A DNA stretch of 64,000 bases from Agrococcus terreus (GTDB taxonomy: Bacteria; Actinomycetota; Actinomycetes; Actinomycetales; Microbacteriaceae), in contig NZ_BMLM01000002.1 of NCBI RefSeq assembly GCF_014645235.1, positions 418,696 to 482,695 of the forward strand. Reading direction: 5' to 3'. Below the pieces are notes generated by a model, which ran no database searches, had not been told where the DNA came from, and worked only from the letters and a program-made list of their open reading frames with translations. This document shows, one piece after another, positions 16,549 to 25,035 of this stretch. Within the stretch, counting starts at the first letter, position 1. Each line of letters starts with the position of its first letter. A program made the position numbers and the translations under genes.

Positions 16549-16677
16549 CGGGACGCTCCTCTTCCCAGGCGCGACGCTGCGCCTGCTTCACCGTCGAAGT
16601 GGGGCCACACTATCCGCGCGCGCCGGAACGGCCGCGCGACCCGCCCACAGGCCGGATCGCGGATCCGCTTCCGTCGG

Positions 16678-17619
16678 CTACTTGACGGCGCCGGCCGTGA
16701 GGCCGCTCACGATGTACTTCTGGAGGTACAGGAACAGCAGCACGACCGGGATGGCGGCGAGCACCGCGCCGGCCGCGAAGACCGGGTAGTTGGTGTTCGT
16801 CTCCTCCGAGACGTAGCGGAACAGGCCCACCGCGAGCGTCAGCCTCTCGGGGCTCGTGAGGATGACCGAGGAGATCACGAAGTCGTTGGTCGTGCCGATG
16901 AACGACAGCAGCCCGATGACCGCGAGGATCGGCGCGACGAGGCGCAGGATGATCGTGAAGAAGATGCGCGCGTGGCCCGCCCCGTCGAGCTTCGCCGCCT
17001 CGTCGATCGACGACGGCACGGTGTTGAAGAAGCCGTACATGAGGTACGTGTTCACGCCGAGCGCGCCGCCGAGGTACACCATGATGAGGCCGAGCAGGCT
17101 GTCGAGGCCGATGGCCGGGAACACCTCGCCGATGCCGCGCATGAGCACGTAGATCGCGACGACCGCGAGCAGCTGCGGGAACATCTGCACGAGGATGAGG
17201 CTCAGCAGGCCCGCGCGGCGGCCCGTGAACCGCATCCGCGAGAACGAGTAGGCGGCGAGCGCGCCGAGGAAGACCGTGCCGATCGACGTGGCGATGCCGA
17301 CGATCATCGTGTTGCCGAACCAGGCCGCGTAGGGGCGGTTCGGATCCGAGAGCAGCTTCACGTAGTTGTCGAGCGAGAGCGCGCGGAAGAGCTGGTTCGA
17401 GCCCGTGAGCGTGCCCGTGGGGTTGAACGAGGCGCTCAGCACGTAGATGAGCGGGAACGTGGCGAAGATCGCGACGGCGATGCCCACGAGGTGCCGCCAG
17501 CCGAGCGTGCGCACCCACCGGCCGAAGGGCATGCGCGGCTGCGGGGCGGGCTTCGGCTCCTTGGCCTCGGGCGTGGCCGCGGCGGCGTCGAGGGCGCGGG
17601 GGTCGATGGGAGTGCTCAT
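16678..17619 (-). CDS. malG: Maltodextrin-type ABC transporter permease (MalG-like)
   Basis: 313 residues with six membrane segments after a proline-rich cytoplasmic N-terminus. The EAA loop that docks the ATPase reads SSIDEAAKLDGAGHARIFFTI (about residue 210), and the C-terminus SGLTAGAVK is MalG-like. It forms the membrane pore with the MalF-like protein just upstream (TGATG overlap). No ATPase gene is adjacent, so a shared MsmK/MalK-type ATPase is expected elsewhere. Substrate assignment rests on the flanking GH13 glycosidases and on MalF/MalG similarity. Confidence 0.9.
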   Translation of the reverse strand: MSTPIDPRALDAAAATPEAKEPKPAPQPRMPFGRWVRTLGWRHLVGIAVAIFATFPLIYVLSASFNPTGTLTGSNQLFRALSLDNYVKLLSDPNRPYAAWFGNTMIVGIATSIGTVFLGALAAYSFSRMRFTGRRAGLLSLILVQMFPQLLAVVAIYVLMRGIGEVFPAIGLDSLLGLIMVYLGGALGVNTYLMYGFFNTVPSSIDEAAKLDGAGHARIFFTIILRLVAPILAVIGLLSFIGTTNDFVISSVILTSPERLTLAVGLFRYVSEETNTNYPVFAAGAVLAAIPVVLLFLYLQKYIVSGLTAGAVK

Positions 17620-19208
17620 CAGTGCAGGTCCTCCAGCGCCTTGGTGCGGCGGAACGCGATCGCCGAGACGGTCGCGACGATGATGAAGATGAGGATCGAG
17701 AGCGCCGACGCGAGGCCGTAGTCGCGGCCCGTGCCCGCCTCGAACGCCGTCTTGTAGACGAGCGTGATGAGGAGGTCGGTGTGGCCGACGTTCTCGTCGA
17801 CGCCCGACATGCGCGGCCCTCCGCGGGTGAGCATGTAGATCGTGTTGAAGTTGTTGAAGTTGAACGCGAACGACGAGATGAGCAGCGGTGCCGTCGAGAC
17901 GAGCAGCAGCGGCAGCTTGATGAGCCGGAAGACGTCCCAGCCCTTCGCGCCGTCGACCGTCGCGGCCTCCGTCAGCTCCTCGGGGATCGACTGCAGCGCA
18001 CCCAGGCAGATGAGGAACATGTAGGGGAAGCCGAGCCACACGTTCACGAGCAGCACCGAGACCTTCGCGAGCACCGGGTCGGTGAGCCACGGGATGTCGG
18101 CCGAGCCGAACAGCACCTCGTTGACGAAGCCGAACTGCGTGTTGAGCAGGCCCAGCCAGACGAGCGCCGAGAGGAACGACGGGAAGGCGTACGGGAGGAT
18201 GATCAGCACCCGGTAGACCTTGCGCGAGCGCATCCTCGGGTCGTTGAGCGCGATCGCGAGGAACAGGCCGAGGATGAACGACAGGCCCACCGTGAGGATC
18301 GCGAACGCGAACGTCCAGATCGTCACCGAGACCAGCGCCGCGCCGAACTGCTGGTTCTGGAACGGGTAGAGGAAGTTGTCGAGGCCGACGAGGATCTGCC
18401 AGCCGGTGCCGAGCACCTGGCCGTCGTCCGACTCGAACTGCCCGTTGCCGCGGTCGGTGTAGACCGTGCCGGTGGCCGAGTCGGTCATCGTGCCGGCCGC
18501 CTCGTCGTAGACGAAGGTCGACTGGAAGACGAAGGCGTTCACCGCGTCCGTCGTGCGCAGGAAGCCCTCGGAGAGGTCGTCGCCGAGCGGCACCTGGAGC
18601 GCCGCGACCTCCTGCTGGCGCTGCAGGATCTGCTGCTGCGGGAGGCTCGTCCAGCCCTCGGCGGCGGTGGCGCGGCCGGCCTCCTGGGTGACGGAGGCGG
18701 GGTCGAGCGGCTCGAGCGGCTGCTCGGCCGTGCCGACGAGGAACTCGCCGTCGGGCGAGGTGGCGAGCAGGCCCAGGCCGCCCGCGCCCTCGACCACCGT
18801 CACGCGGTAGGCGGGCGAGCCCTCGACGCGCTGCGTGTTCTGGAGGACGATCGCCGCGACCGCGTCCTCCTTCGTGGAGTTGTGGCCGTCGCCGTAGTTC
18901 GTGAACGCGATGTAGCAGGAGTAGACGACGACGAAGACCTGGAAGATCGCGAGGAAGATGAGGCCCGGCGTCAGGTACTTCGCCGGGAGCAGGCCCGGGT
19001 GCAGGTAGACGACGTTCACGAGCAGCGTGCCGAGCAGCAGGATGCCGAGCACGAGCCAGCTGCCCTGGAAGAAGAGGATGCTCGCCGCGAAGACGGCGAT
19101 GGCGTCGACGATCGCGAGGAGCGCGATCTTCACCAGGATGACGCGCAGGCTGGGCGGCGCGGAGGCGAGGCTGCGGCGGCGCGCAGGGGCGGGGGACGTC
19201 GTCGTCAC
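17619..19208 (-). CDS. malF: Maltodextrin-type ABC transporter permease (MalF-like) with large external loop
   Basis: 529 residues, near the E. coli MalF length. After three or four N-terminal helices comes the VVYSCYIAFTNYGDG segment and a soluble external insert of about 170 residues, equivalent to the MalF P2 loop that touches the binding protein. The transport domain follows, with the EAA loop EELTEAATVDGAKGWDVFRLI. The GTG start has GGAG 6 bases upstream. It is separated from the binding-protein gene by a strong hairpin and coupled to malG by TGATG. Confidence 0.9.
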   Translation of the reverse strand: MTTTSPAPARRRSLASAPPSLRVILVKIALLAIVDAIAVFAASILFFQGSWLVLGILLLGTLLVNVVYLHPGLLPAKYLTPGLIFLAIFQVFVVVYSCYIAFTNYGDGHNSTKEDAVAAIVLQNTQRVEGSPAYRVTVVEGAGGLGLLATSPDGEFLVGTAEQPLEPLDPASVTQEAGRATAAEGWTSLPQQQILQRQQEVAALQVPLGDDLSEGFLRTTDAVNAFVFQSTFVYDEAAGTMTDSATGTVYTDRGNGQFESDDGQVLGTGWQILVGLDNFLYPFQNQQFGAALVSVTIWTFAFAILTVGLSFILGLFLAIALNDPRMRSRKVYRVLIILPYAFPSFLSALVWLGLLNTQFGFVNEVLFGSADIPWLTDPVLAKVSVLLVNVWLGFPYMFLICLGALQSIPEELTEAATVDGAKGWDVFRLIKLPLLLVSTAPLLISSFAFNFNNFNTIYMLTRGGPRMSGVDENVGHTDLLITLVYKTAFEAGTGRDYGLASALSILIFIIVATVSAIAFRRTKALEDLH

Positions 19209-19252
19209 GTGGGCTCCGGTCTGGAGGCGGATCGGGATGCCGAAGCAGGGGT

Positions 19253-19290
19253 GCCCGCGGGCCGGGGGATCGCTCCCCCGGCCCGCGGGC
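19253..19290. promoter_or_regulatory. 17-bp perfect stem-loop between malE and malF
   Basis: Arms 19253-19269 and 19274-19290 pair perfectly. In the minus-strand mRNA the loop is GCGA, a GNRA tetraloop. It starts 6 bases after the malE stop and 44 bases before malF. No T-tract follows, so partial termination or 3'-end protection of malE mRNA is more likely than full termination. Confidence 0.7.
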
Positions 19291-19296
19291 GACGGC

Positions 19297-20550
19297 TCAG
19301 CCGTCGAGCGTGGACTGGATCTTCTCCGCCATGGCGGTCCAGGCGGCGCCCGGGTCGGAGGCCTGGCCGCCGATGATCTGCGCCTGCGTGGTGCCCCAGT
19401 CGGCCCAGAGGGCGTCCATCTCGGGGATGTTCGGCATCGGCACGCCCTCGGCGCCGACCGCGCCGAAGCCGGCCACGTCCGGGTTCTCCTGGGCCGCCTC
19501 GAACGCCGACGAGAGCGCGGGCGCGCGCTGGCCGGTCTCGTAGATCGCGGTCTGCGCCTCCTCGCTCGCGATGTAGTCGGTGAGGAACTGCGTCGCGACG
19601 ATCGGGTTGTTCGCGTAGGCCGAGACCATGAAGCCCTGCACGCCCACGAACGGCGTGGCGGGCTCGCCGCCGGCCGACGGGATCGGGTCGATCGCATACT
19701 CGACGCCCGCCTCCTGGAAGTCGGCGAGGTTCCACGGACCGGTGATCGTGTACGGCGAGGCGCCGTTCGCGAACTGCTCCTTGGCGATGTCCTGCGAGAT
19801 GTTGAGGTTGATGATGCCGTCGGCGCCCCACTGCGCGAGCGCGCCGGCGAACTCGACGTTGCCCTCGTTGCCGATCTCGAGCTCGTCGGCGTTGTAGGAG
19901 CCGTCCTCGTTGATGCCGAAGACCGGGCCGCCGTAGGAGGCCTGCAGCGGGTACAGGTGGTACGGGTCCGACGTGTTCGGGTCGATGCCGACGAGCAGCG
20001 GGAACTCGGCGTCGCCCGACTCCACGGCCGCCTGGCCGGTCGAGACGAGGTCGTCCCACGTGGCCGGCGCCTCCGGCGCGAGCGCGGTGTTGCGGACGAG
20101 CGCGATGTTCTCGATCGAGACCGGCACGCCGTAGACGGAGCCCTCGTAGGTCATGGCGCTGATCGAGACGTCCTCGAAGTCGCCGGCGATGTCGCCGAGC
20201 TCGACGGGCGCGACGACGCCGTTCTGCACGAGCTTGCCGATCCAGTCGTGGGCGCCGACGACGACGTCGGGGCCCTCGCCCGAGGGGGCCTGGGTGGTGA
20301 GGTCGTCGCGGATCGCGCCGAAGTCCTTCACGACCACCTCGACCGTGGTGCCGGTCTCGGACTGGAACGTCTCGATGACGTCGGCGAGCGCATCCGCGCG
20401 GTTCTGGTCCATCCAGATGACGAGCTCGCCGCCGCCGGCCGCCTCCGACTCGCTCTCGGCCGGTGCGGGCGTGCCGCCTCCGGCGCACGCCGCGAGCGTG
20501 AGCGACAGCGCCCCGACCCCGGCGATCTTCATGACGCTGCTGCGCTGCAT
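19297..20550 (-). CDS. malE: Sugar ABC transporter substrate-binding lipoprotein (MalE-like)
   Basis: 417 residues. The signal peptide ends in a lipobox LAACAGG (Cys near residue 22), so it is anchored outside the membrane. The mature part opens ELVIWMDQNRADALADVIETF, typical of MalE-type extracellular solute-binding proteins, and carries YGVPVSIENIALVRN and TGPWNLADF motifs. ATG 20550 is chosen over the internal ATG (MKIAGV) because GGAGAG lies about 8 bases upstream. It is the first gene of the malE-malF-malG operon and is divergent from a GH13 glucosidase gene, consistent with shared control. Confidence 0.92.
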   Translation of the reverse strand: MQRSSVMKIAGVGALSLTLAACAGGGTPAPAESESEAAGGGELVIWMDQNRADALADVIETFQSETGTTVEVVVKDFGAIRDDLTTQAPSGEGPDVVVGAHDWIGKLVQNGVVAPVELGDIAGDFEDVSISAMTYEGSVYGVPVSIENIALVRNTALAPEAPATWDDLVSTGQAAVESGDAEFPLLVGIDPNTSDPYHLYPLQASYGGPVFGINEDGSYNADELEIGNEGNVEFAGALAQWGADGIINLNISQDIAKEQFANGASPYTITGPWNLADFQEAGVEYAIDPIPSAGGEPATPFVGVQGFMVSAYANNPIVATQFLTDYIASEEAQTAIYETGQRAPALSSAFEAAQENPDVAGFGAVGAEGVPMPNIPEMDALWADWGTTQAQIIGGQASDPGAAWTAMAEKIQSTLDG

Positions 20551-20702
20551 GGTGCCTACTCTCCGTTGAGCGGCCCTCGCGCCGACGTCCCTCGTCGGCT
20601 GGGCCTGGCACATCGTGGCCGGGCGCCGTCCCCCGCCGCAACCGGCGCACGGGTCCGGATCGCGATCGTTGGCATTTCGTGACCTTCTCGGCCGCATCCC
20701 CA

Positions 20703-20708
20703 TAGCCT
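20703..20708 (+). promoter_or_regulatory. -10 box of leaderless promoter, GH13 gene at 20716
   Basis: TAGCCT, then 7 bases, then the ATG at 20716. No Shine-Dalgarno site can be fitted. Confidence 0.55.
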
Positions 20709-20715
20709 TGGTCGC

Positions 20716-22374
20716 ATGACCGACGCCTCGACGCAGTCCGCAGCGCACGCGACCGCCGGCCACGACAGCCGTGGCGGCGAGTGGTGGCGCACCGCCGTGA
20801 TCTACCAGATCTACCCCCGCTCGTTCGCCGACGCCTCGGGCGACGGCGTCGGCGACCTCGCCGGCATCACCGGCCGGCTGCCGCAGGTCGCCGAGCTCGG
20901 CGTCGACGCGATCTGGCTGAGCCCCTTCTACACCTCGCCGCAGAAGGACGGCGGCTACGACGTCGCCGACTACCGCGACATCGACCCGCTCTTCGGCACC
21001 CTCGACGACTTCGACCGGATGCTCGACGCGGCCCACGGCCTCGGCCTCAAGGTGATCGTCGACCTCGTGCCGAACCACTCCTCCGACCAGCACGAGTGGT
21101 TCCAGGCGGCGCTCGCCGCCGCGCCCGGCTCGCACGAGCGCTCGCGCTACATCTTCCGCGACGGCAAGGGCTCCGAGGGCAGCCTGCCGCCCAACAACTG
21201 GCAGTCGGTGTTCGGCGGCCCCGCATGGACGCGCGTGCCCGACGGCCAGTGGTACCTGCACCTGTTCGACTCCTCGCAGCCCGACTTCGACTGGGCGAAC
21301 CCGGAGGTCGGCGACATGTTCGTCGACGTGCTGCGGTTCTGGCTCGACCGCGGCGTCGACGGCTTCCGCGTCGATGTCGCCCACGGCAACGTCAAGGCCG
21401 TCGGCCTGCCGGACGTCGACGCCGAGATGGTCGAGGCAGGCTCGATGGAGTCGCCCTTCTTCGGCCAGGAGGACGTGCACGAGATCTACCGCCGCTGGCA
21501 CGAGGTGCTCGCCGCCTACGACGGCGACCGCGTGCTGTGCGCCGAGGCCTGGGTGTCGCCGCTCGAGAAGATGGCCCGCTACGTGCGCCCCGACGAGATG
21601 CACCAGGCGTTCAACTTCGTCTACCTCGAGACGCCGTGGGACGCCGCGCGGCTGCGAGACGTGATCGACCACTCGATCCGCGCCTTCGGGGAGGTGGGGG
21701 CCCCGAGCACGTGGGTGCTCTCGAACCACGACACGATCCGCCACCGCACGCGCCTCGCGCTCGTGCCGCCGCCCACGCACGGCGCCGGCATCGGCCCGAC
21801 CTCGGCGTCGAAGGCCGACCCGACCGTGTCGCTCCGCCGCGGCCGCGCCGCGACGGCGCTCATGCTCGCGCTGCCGGGCAGCGCCTACGTCTACCAGGGC
21901 GAGGAGCTGGGCCTGCCGGAGGTGACCGCCATCGAGGCGCACCAGCGGCAGGACCCGACCTTCCACCGCACCGCGGGCGAGCTGTGGGGCCGCGACGGCT
22001 GCCGCGTGCCGATCCCGTGGGAGGCGGACGCCCCGGCGTACGGCTTCAGCGAGGCCGGCGCCTCGTGGCTGCCGCAGCCGCCGCTGTGGGCCGAGCTCGC
22101 GCGCGACCGCCAGGAGGGCGACGCGGGCTCGACCCTCGAGCTGTACCGGAGCGCGCTCGCGCTGCGAGCCGAGCACTCGCTCGGCTCGGGCGAGCTCGAG
22201 TGGCTCGACGTGGGCCGCACCGCCCTCGCGTTCCGCAACGGCGACATCACCGTGGTCGCGAACCTCGGCCACGACGCGGTCGACGTGCCGCGCGGCGAGA
22301 TCGTGCTCGCGTCCTCACCGCTCGACTCGGCCTCGCTCGCGGCCGACGAGGTGGTCTGGGTCAGGACGCACTGA
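20716..22374 (+). CDS. GH13 alpha-glucosidase / oligo-1,6-glucosidase
   Basis: 552 residues. The barrel starts WWRTAVIYQIYPRSFADASGDGVGDL, a GH13 subfamily 23/30/31-type start, and QKDGGYDVADYRDIDPLFG follows. The catalytic residues are visible: Asp near 220 (GFRVDVAHG), Glu near 277 (LCAEAWV) and Asp near 339 (LSNHDTIRH). No signal peptide is seen. It would cleave imported malto- or isomalto-oligosaccharides to glucose. It is divergent from malE by 165 bp and is probably coregulated with it. Confidence 0.9.
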   Translation: MTDASTQSAAHATAGHDSRGGEWWRTAVIYQIYPRSFADASGDGVGDLAGITGRLPQVAELGVDAIWLSPFYTSPQKDGGYDVADYRDIDPLFGTLDDFDRMLDAAHGLGLKVIVDLVPNHSSDQHEWFQAALAAAPGSHERSRYIFRDGKGSEGSLPPNNWQSVFGGPAWTRVPDGQWYLHLFDSSQPDFDWANPEVGDMFVDVLRFWLDRGVDGFRVDVAHGNVKAVGLPDVDAEMVEAGSMESPFFGQEDVHEIYRRWHEVLAAYDGDRVLCAEAWVSPLEKMARYVRPDEMHQAFNFVYLETPWDAARLRDVIDHSIRAFGEVGAPSTWVLSNHDTIRHRTRLALVPPPTHGAGIGPTSASKADPTVSLRRGRAATALMLALPGSAYVYQGEELGLPEVTAIEAHQRQDPTFHRTAGELWGRDGCRVPIPWEADAPAYGFSEAGASWLPQPPLWAELARDRQEGDAGSTLELYRSALALRAEHSLGSGELEWLDVGRTALAFRNGDITVVANLGHDAVDVPRGEIVLASSPLDSASLAADEVVWVRTH

Positions 22375-22375
22375 G

Positions 22376-22490
22376 CGCTCCCCCGCTGGTCGAGGAGCGC
22401 GGCCGCTCCCCCGCTGGTCGAGGAGCGCGCGGCCGCTCCCCCCGCTGGTCGAGGAGCGCGCGGCCGCAGGCCGCTCGCGTCTCGAGACCA
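22376..22490. repeat. Three tandem copies of a GCTGGTCGAGGAGCGCG element
   Basis: The 17-base core occurs at 22385, 22413 and 22444, within units of 28 and 31 bases. The last unit is followed by CTCGAGACCACC. Related copies lie at 29801 (inverted) and 34331, so this is a dispersed intergenic element. Confidence 0.7.
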
Positions 22491-22502
22491 CCACCCCGAC
22501 AC

Positions 22503-22538
22503 GACGAAGGGCCCCGCCTCCCGGCGGGGCCCTTCGTC
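22503..22538. terminator. Bidirectional terminator between GH13 and M23 peptidase genes
   Basis: A perfect 16-bp stem (22503-22518 and 22523-22538) has a 4-base loop TCCC. It lies between two converging genes, 5 bases from the end of the peptidase gene. Confidence 0.75.
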
Positions 22539-22543
22539 ATGCG

Positions 22544-23737
22544 TCAGTACGGGCGGTGCTCCAGGTTCTGCTCGCGCGTCTGCAGCCAGAGCACCGGGTC
22601 GAACGACACGTAGTCGCTGTTCTTCAGCTCGAGGTGCAGGTGCGGTCCGGTCGAGCGGCCCGAGTTGCCGACCTGGCCGACGACGGTGGTGATGTCGACG
22701 ACCTGGCCGACCTCCACCTGGATCGAGCCGGGCAGCATGTGCGCGTACCACGACTGGAAGAACTCGCCGTCGATGTTGTGGTCGATGAAGACCGCGTAGC
22801 CGCCGCCGCCCGGGTTGTTGCCCTGCCAGACGGCCGACACGACGCCGTTCGCGATCGGGCGGATCTCGGTGCCGAGGCCGGGGGTGAAGTCGGAGCCGCC
22901 GTGGAAGCCGCCCGGCCGGTAGCCGAAGCCGCTCGAGACGGGCACCTGGTCCATGTGGGGCAGCGGCGTCTGCACGTAGCTCGTCTCGAGCATCCCCCAC
23001 ACCTGCGGGAACGCCGGGTCGCCCGTGTACGACGGGCCGGGTGCCTCGCCGTCGGCGACGGCCTGGTACGCGGCCAGCTCGCCGGGTGCCATGCGCGCGG
23101 AGGCGATCTGGTCGTTGACCACGACGTCGTCGCGGGCGAGGAACTGCGTGGTGCCGTTCGCGGAGCCCTCGAGCGTCTGCGCCTCGGCGGCGCCCTCGAT
23201 CTGCGCGACCTCGGGGTCGAGGCCGCCCGGCGACTGCACGGCCTGCGCCGGCAGCGACGTGACCACGACGAGCGAGCCGATGAAGAGCAGGGCGCCGGCC
23301 GCGGTGATGCGCTGCGCGAGGCGTCGCGCGGCGCGGGGTGCGCGCGGCGGCGCCGCGGGGGCCGAGGAGAGCACGCGCGGCGAGAAGGCGCGCGGCTGGC
23401 GCACGCCCAGGCTCTCGATGCGGATGCTCTCGCCCGCCCCGAGCGCAGGGGCGTCCACGGTGAGGCGCGGCGCCACGTAGGTGGCCTCCGCCATCTGCAC
23501 GGGCAGGTCCTCGGCGGCGCGGGTGGCCGACTCGCGCATCGCGCGGCGGCTCGTGTACAGGGGTGCGGAGCCCTCGATCAGGGTGACGCGCTCGGCGGCG
23601 CGTGCCTCGGAGGTCGTGACCGCGATCGACTCGGCTGCCCGCTCGCGCTCGCGCAGCTCGCGGCGCGTCGGCTGGGCCTCCGGGCTCGTGACACCGTCAG
23701 CTGACGAGCCCAGGGCTCGTCGGGTGGGGTGTGTCAC
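22544..23737 (-). CDS. M23 family metallopeptidase (LytM-like cell-wall hydrolase)
   Basis: 397 residues. A cytoplasmic N-terminal region of about 140 residues is followed by one membrane helix (ITAAGALLFIGSLVVVTSLP). Outside are a spacer and a C-terminal LytM domain with zinc motifs H-x3-D (FHGGSDF, near residue 285) and HLHLE near residue 373. It should cut peptidoglycan cross-bridges, or act as an activator if the catalytic pocket is closed; the key residues look intact. The GTG at 23737 has AAGGA about 12 bases upstream, a loose fit. It ends against a bidirectional terminator. Confidence 0.88.
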   Translation of the reverse strand: MTHPTRRALGSSADGVTSPEAQPTRRELRERERAAESIAVTTSEARAAERVTLIEGSAPLYTSRRAMRESATRAAEDLPVQMAEATYVAPRLTVDAPALGAGESIRIESLGVRQPRAFSPRVLSSAPAAPPRAPRAARRLAQRITAAGALLFIGSLVVVTSLPAQAVQSPGGLDPEVAQIEGAAEAQTLEGSANGTTQFLARDDVVVNDQIASARMAPGELAAYQAVADGEAPGPSYTGDPAFPQVWGMLETSYVQTPLPHMDQVPVSSGFGYRPGGFHGGSDFTPGLGTEIRPIANGVVSAVWQGNNPGGGGYAVFIDHNIDGEFFQSWYAHMLPGSIQVEVGQVVDITTVVGQVGNSGRSTGPHLHLELKNSDYVSFDPVLWLQTREQNLEHRPY

Positions 23738-23885
23738 AGGGATGGCCGTCCTTCTGGATCTCGTTCAGGTCGTCTCGAGCGGGTCGAGGACGCCGATCGG
23801 AATCGAGACCGATCGTCGCATGGACCCGCGTCGGAGGGCAAAGGCGCGCGGGGTGCGCGGCGGCTGCTCGCTCCAGCGCACCAAT

Positions 23886-23902
23886 GTAACGGAACGGTAA
23901 CG
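23886..23902. promoter_or_regulatory. Direct repeat GTAACG-N5-GTAACG upstream of the M23 peptidase
   Basis: GTAACG occurs at 23886-23891 and 23897-23902, one helical turn apart, in the only gap that can hold the peptidase promoter. Direct GTAAC/GTCAC repeats are bound by MtrA-type response regulators that control wall hydrolases in actinobacteria. The link here is inference. Confidence 0.4.
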
Positions 23903-23917
23903 CTGTGGCAAGGGCTA

Positions 23918-24721
23918 TCAGACTTCGTTGGCCCGCAGGGGCTCGAGGATGGCGGCCAGGTCGTCGGCGAGCGCAGGGGCCGCGGCGAGCAGGAAGCCGG
24001 TGCCCGCAGGCTCGCCGCGCCAGCCGCGCACGGCGCCGCCCGCCTCCTCGACGACGAGCGCGCCCGCCGCCATGTCCCACGGGTTGAGGCCGGTCTCGTA
24101 GTAGGCGTTGAGCCGCCCTGCTGCCACGAAGCAGAGATCGAGCGCGGCCGATCCGCCGCGGCGCACATCGCGCACCTCGCCGATGAGGCCCTGGAGCACC
24201 GCGCCCTGCCGACTGCGGCGCGCCGCGTCGTAGCCGAAGCCGGTGCCGACGAGCGCGACCGCCGGATCCACCGCATCCGCGACCCGCATCTCGCGGCCGT
24301 CGAGCCGCGCGCCGTGGCCGCGCAGCGCCTCGAACCGCTCCCCCGTCGCGCCGTTGACGACGGCGCCCGACAGCCCGCGCCAGGTGGCCGGATCCGGGTC
24401 GCCCTCGACGAGCGCGATCGAGACGGCGTAAGCGGGGATGTCGTAGAGGTAGTTGACGGTGCCGTCGATGGGGTCGATCACCCACGTGAGGCCGCTCGTG
24501 CCGGCGACGCTCGTGCCCTCCTCGCCGAGCACGCCGTCGTTCGGGCGGGCGGCGAGGATGCGGTCGACCACGAGCCGCTCGACCTCGCGGTCGGCCTCGG
24601 TGACGATGTCGACGATGCTCGTCTTGCTGGCGGCGATGTCGACGCCCGCGGCGCGGCGCGTGCGCGCCAGGTCGGCGGCCTCGACCGCCAGGCCGACGAC
24701 CAGGTCGTGGAGCTCGCGCAT
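23918..24721 (-). CDS. Inositol monophosphatase family protein (SuhB/HisN-like)
   Basis: 267 residues with the complete FIG/IMPase metal site: GEEG near residue 71, DPIDGTVNYLYDIP near residue 83 and the C-terminal NPWDMAAGALVVEEAGG near residue 215. It is a soluble magnesium-dependent, lithium-sensitive phosphatase acting on inositol-1-phosphate or histidinol-phosphate. The sequence does not decide between these. The ATG at 24721 lies 6 bases after TAGGTT, so the message is probably leaderless. Its upstream region holds a long imperfect palindrome. Confidence 0.9.
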   Translation of the reverse strand: MRELHDLVVGLAVEAADLARTRRAAGVDIAASKTSIVDIVTEADREVERLVVDRILAARPNDGVLGEEGTSVAGTSGLTWVIDPIDGTVNYLYDIPAYAVSIALVEGDPDPATWRGLSGAVVNGATGERFEALRGHGARLDGREMRVADAVDPAVALVGTGFGYDAARRSRQGAVLQGLIGEVRDVRRGGSAALDLCFVAAGRLNAYYETGLNPWDMAAGALVVEEAGGAVRGWRGEPAGTGFLLAAAPALADDLAAILEPLRANEV

Positions 24722-24727
24722 GCTGCG

Positions 24728-24733
24728 AACCTA
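24728..24733 (-). promoter_or_regulatory. -10 box of leaderless promoter, IMPase gene
   Basis: TAGGTT on the minus strand, 6 bases, then ATG at 24721. Confidence 0.55.
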
Positions 24734-24790
24734 TCGCGGATGCGCGCGCGGCCTCGCCGCTGCGGCGGGTGCCGGTGGACGGCGCCCGAC

Positions 24791-24867
24791 CCCGGAGGAA
24801 TCGGCCGCCTGCGCGCACATGGCTGCGATATGCGGTCATGCGGCCACAGGGAGCCGATTCCTCCGGG
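24791..24867. repeat. 77-bp imperfect palindrome
   Basis: Perfect 15-bp outer arms (24791-24805 and 24853-24867) continue inwards as a clearly related inverted copy over about 20 further bases on each side. It lies between the IMPase start and tRNA-Tyr. It looks like two head-to-head copies of a 38-base element, for example a REP/MITE remnant. Confidence 0.55.
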
Positions 24868-24873
24868 CTTCGG

Positions 24874-24903
24874 CCGACGACCGCCGCGACGCGCGGTCGT
24901 CGG
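24874..24903. repeat. 11-bp inverted repeat upstream of tRNA-Tyr
   Basis: CCGACGACCGC and its exact complement flank an 8-base loop. It may separate the palindrome region from the tRNA promoter or act as a terminator. Its function is unknown. Confidence 0.4.
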
Positions 24904-24923
24904 AGGCGGACGGCGGCGGATGT

Positions 24924-24929
24924 TAGGAT
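24924..24929 (+). promoter_or_regulatory. Putative -10 box of tRNA-Tyr
   Basis: TAGGAT lies 21 bases before the mature tRNA 5' end. No convincing -35 is seen. Confidence 0.4.
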
Positions 24930-24950
24930 CGTCCTCGGCCCTCGGGCCAC

Positions 24951-25035
24951 GGCGAGTTACCCAAGCGGCCAAAGGGATCTGACTGTAAATCAGCTGTCAT
25001 CGACTTCGGGGGTTCGAATCCCTCACTCGCCACCA
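24951..25035 (+). tRNA. tRNA-Tyr (GTA)
   Basis: Class II tRNA with acceptor GGCGAGT/ACTCGCC, anticodon loop with GTA, a long variable arm, T-loop TTCGAAT and an encoded 3' CCA (25033-25035). The 3' end overlaps the stop codon and last codons of the converging P-loop kinase gene. Confidence 0.95.

Noticed and set aside
20658-20667. GATCGCGATC palindrome between malE and the GH13 gene as a LacI-type operator
   Set aside because: It is a perfect dyad but too short and lacks the usual LacI-family arms. Such words are frequent at this GC content.
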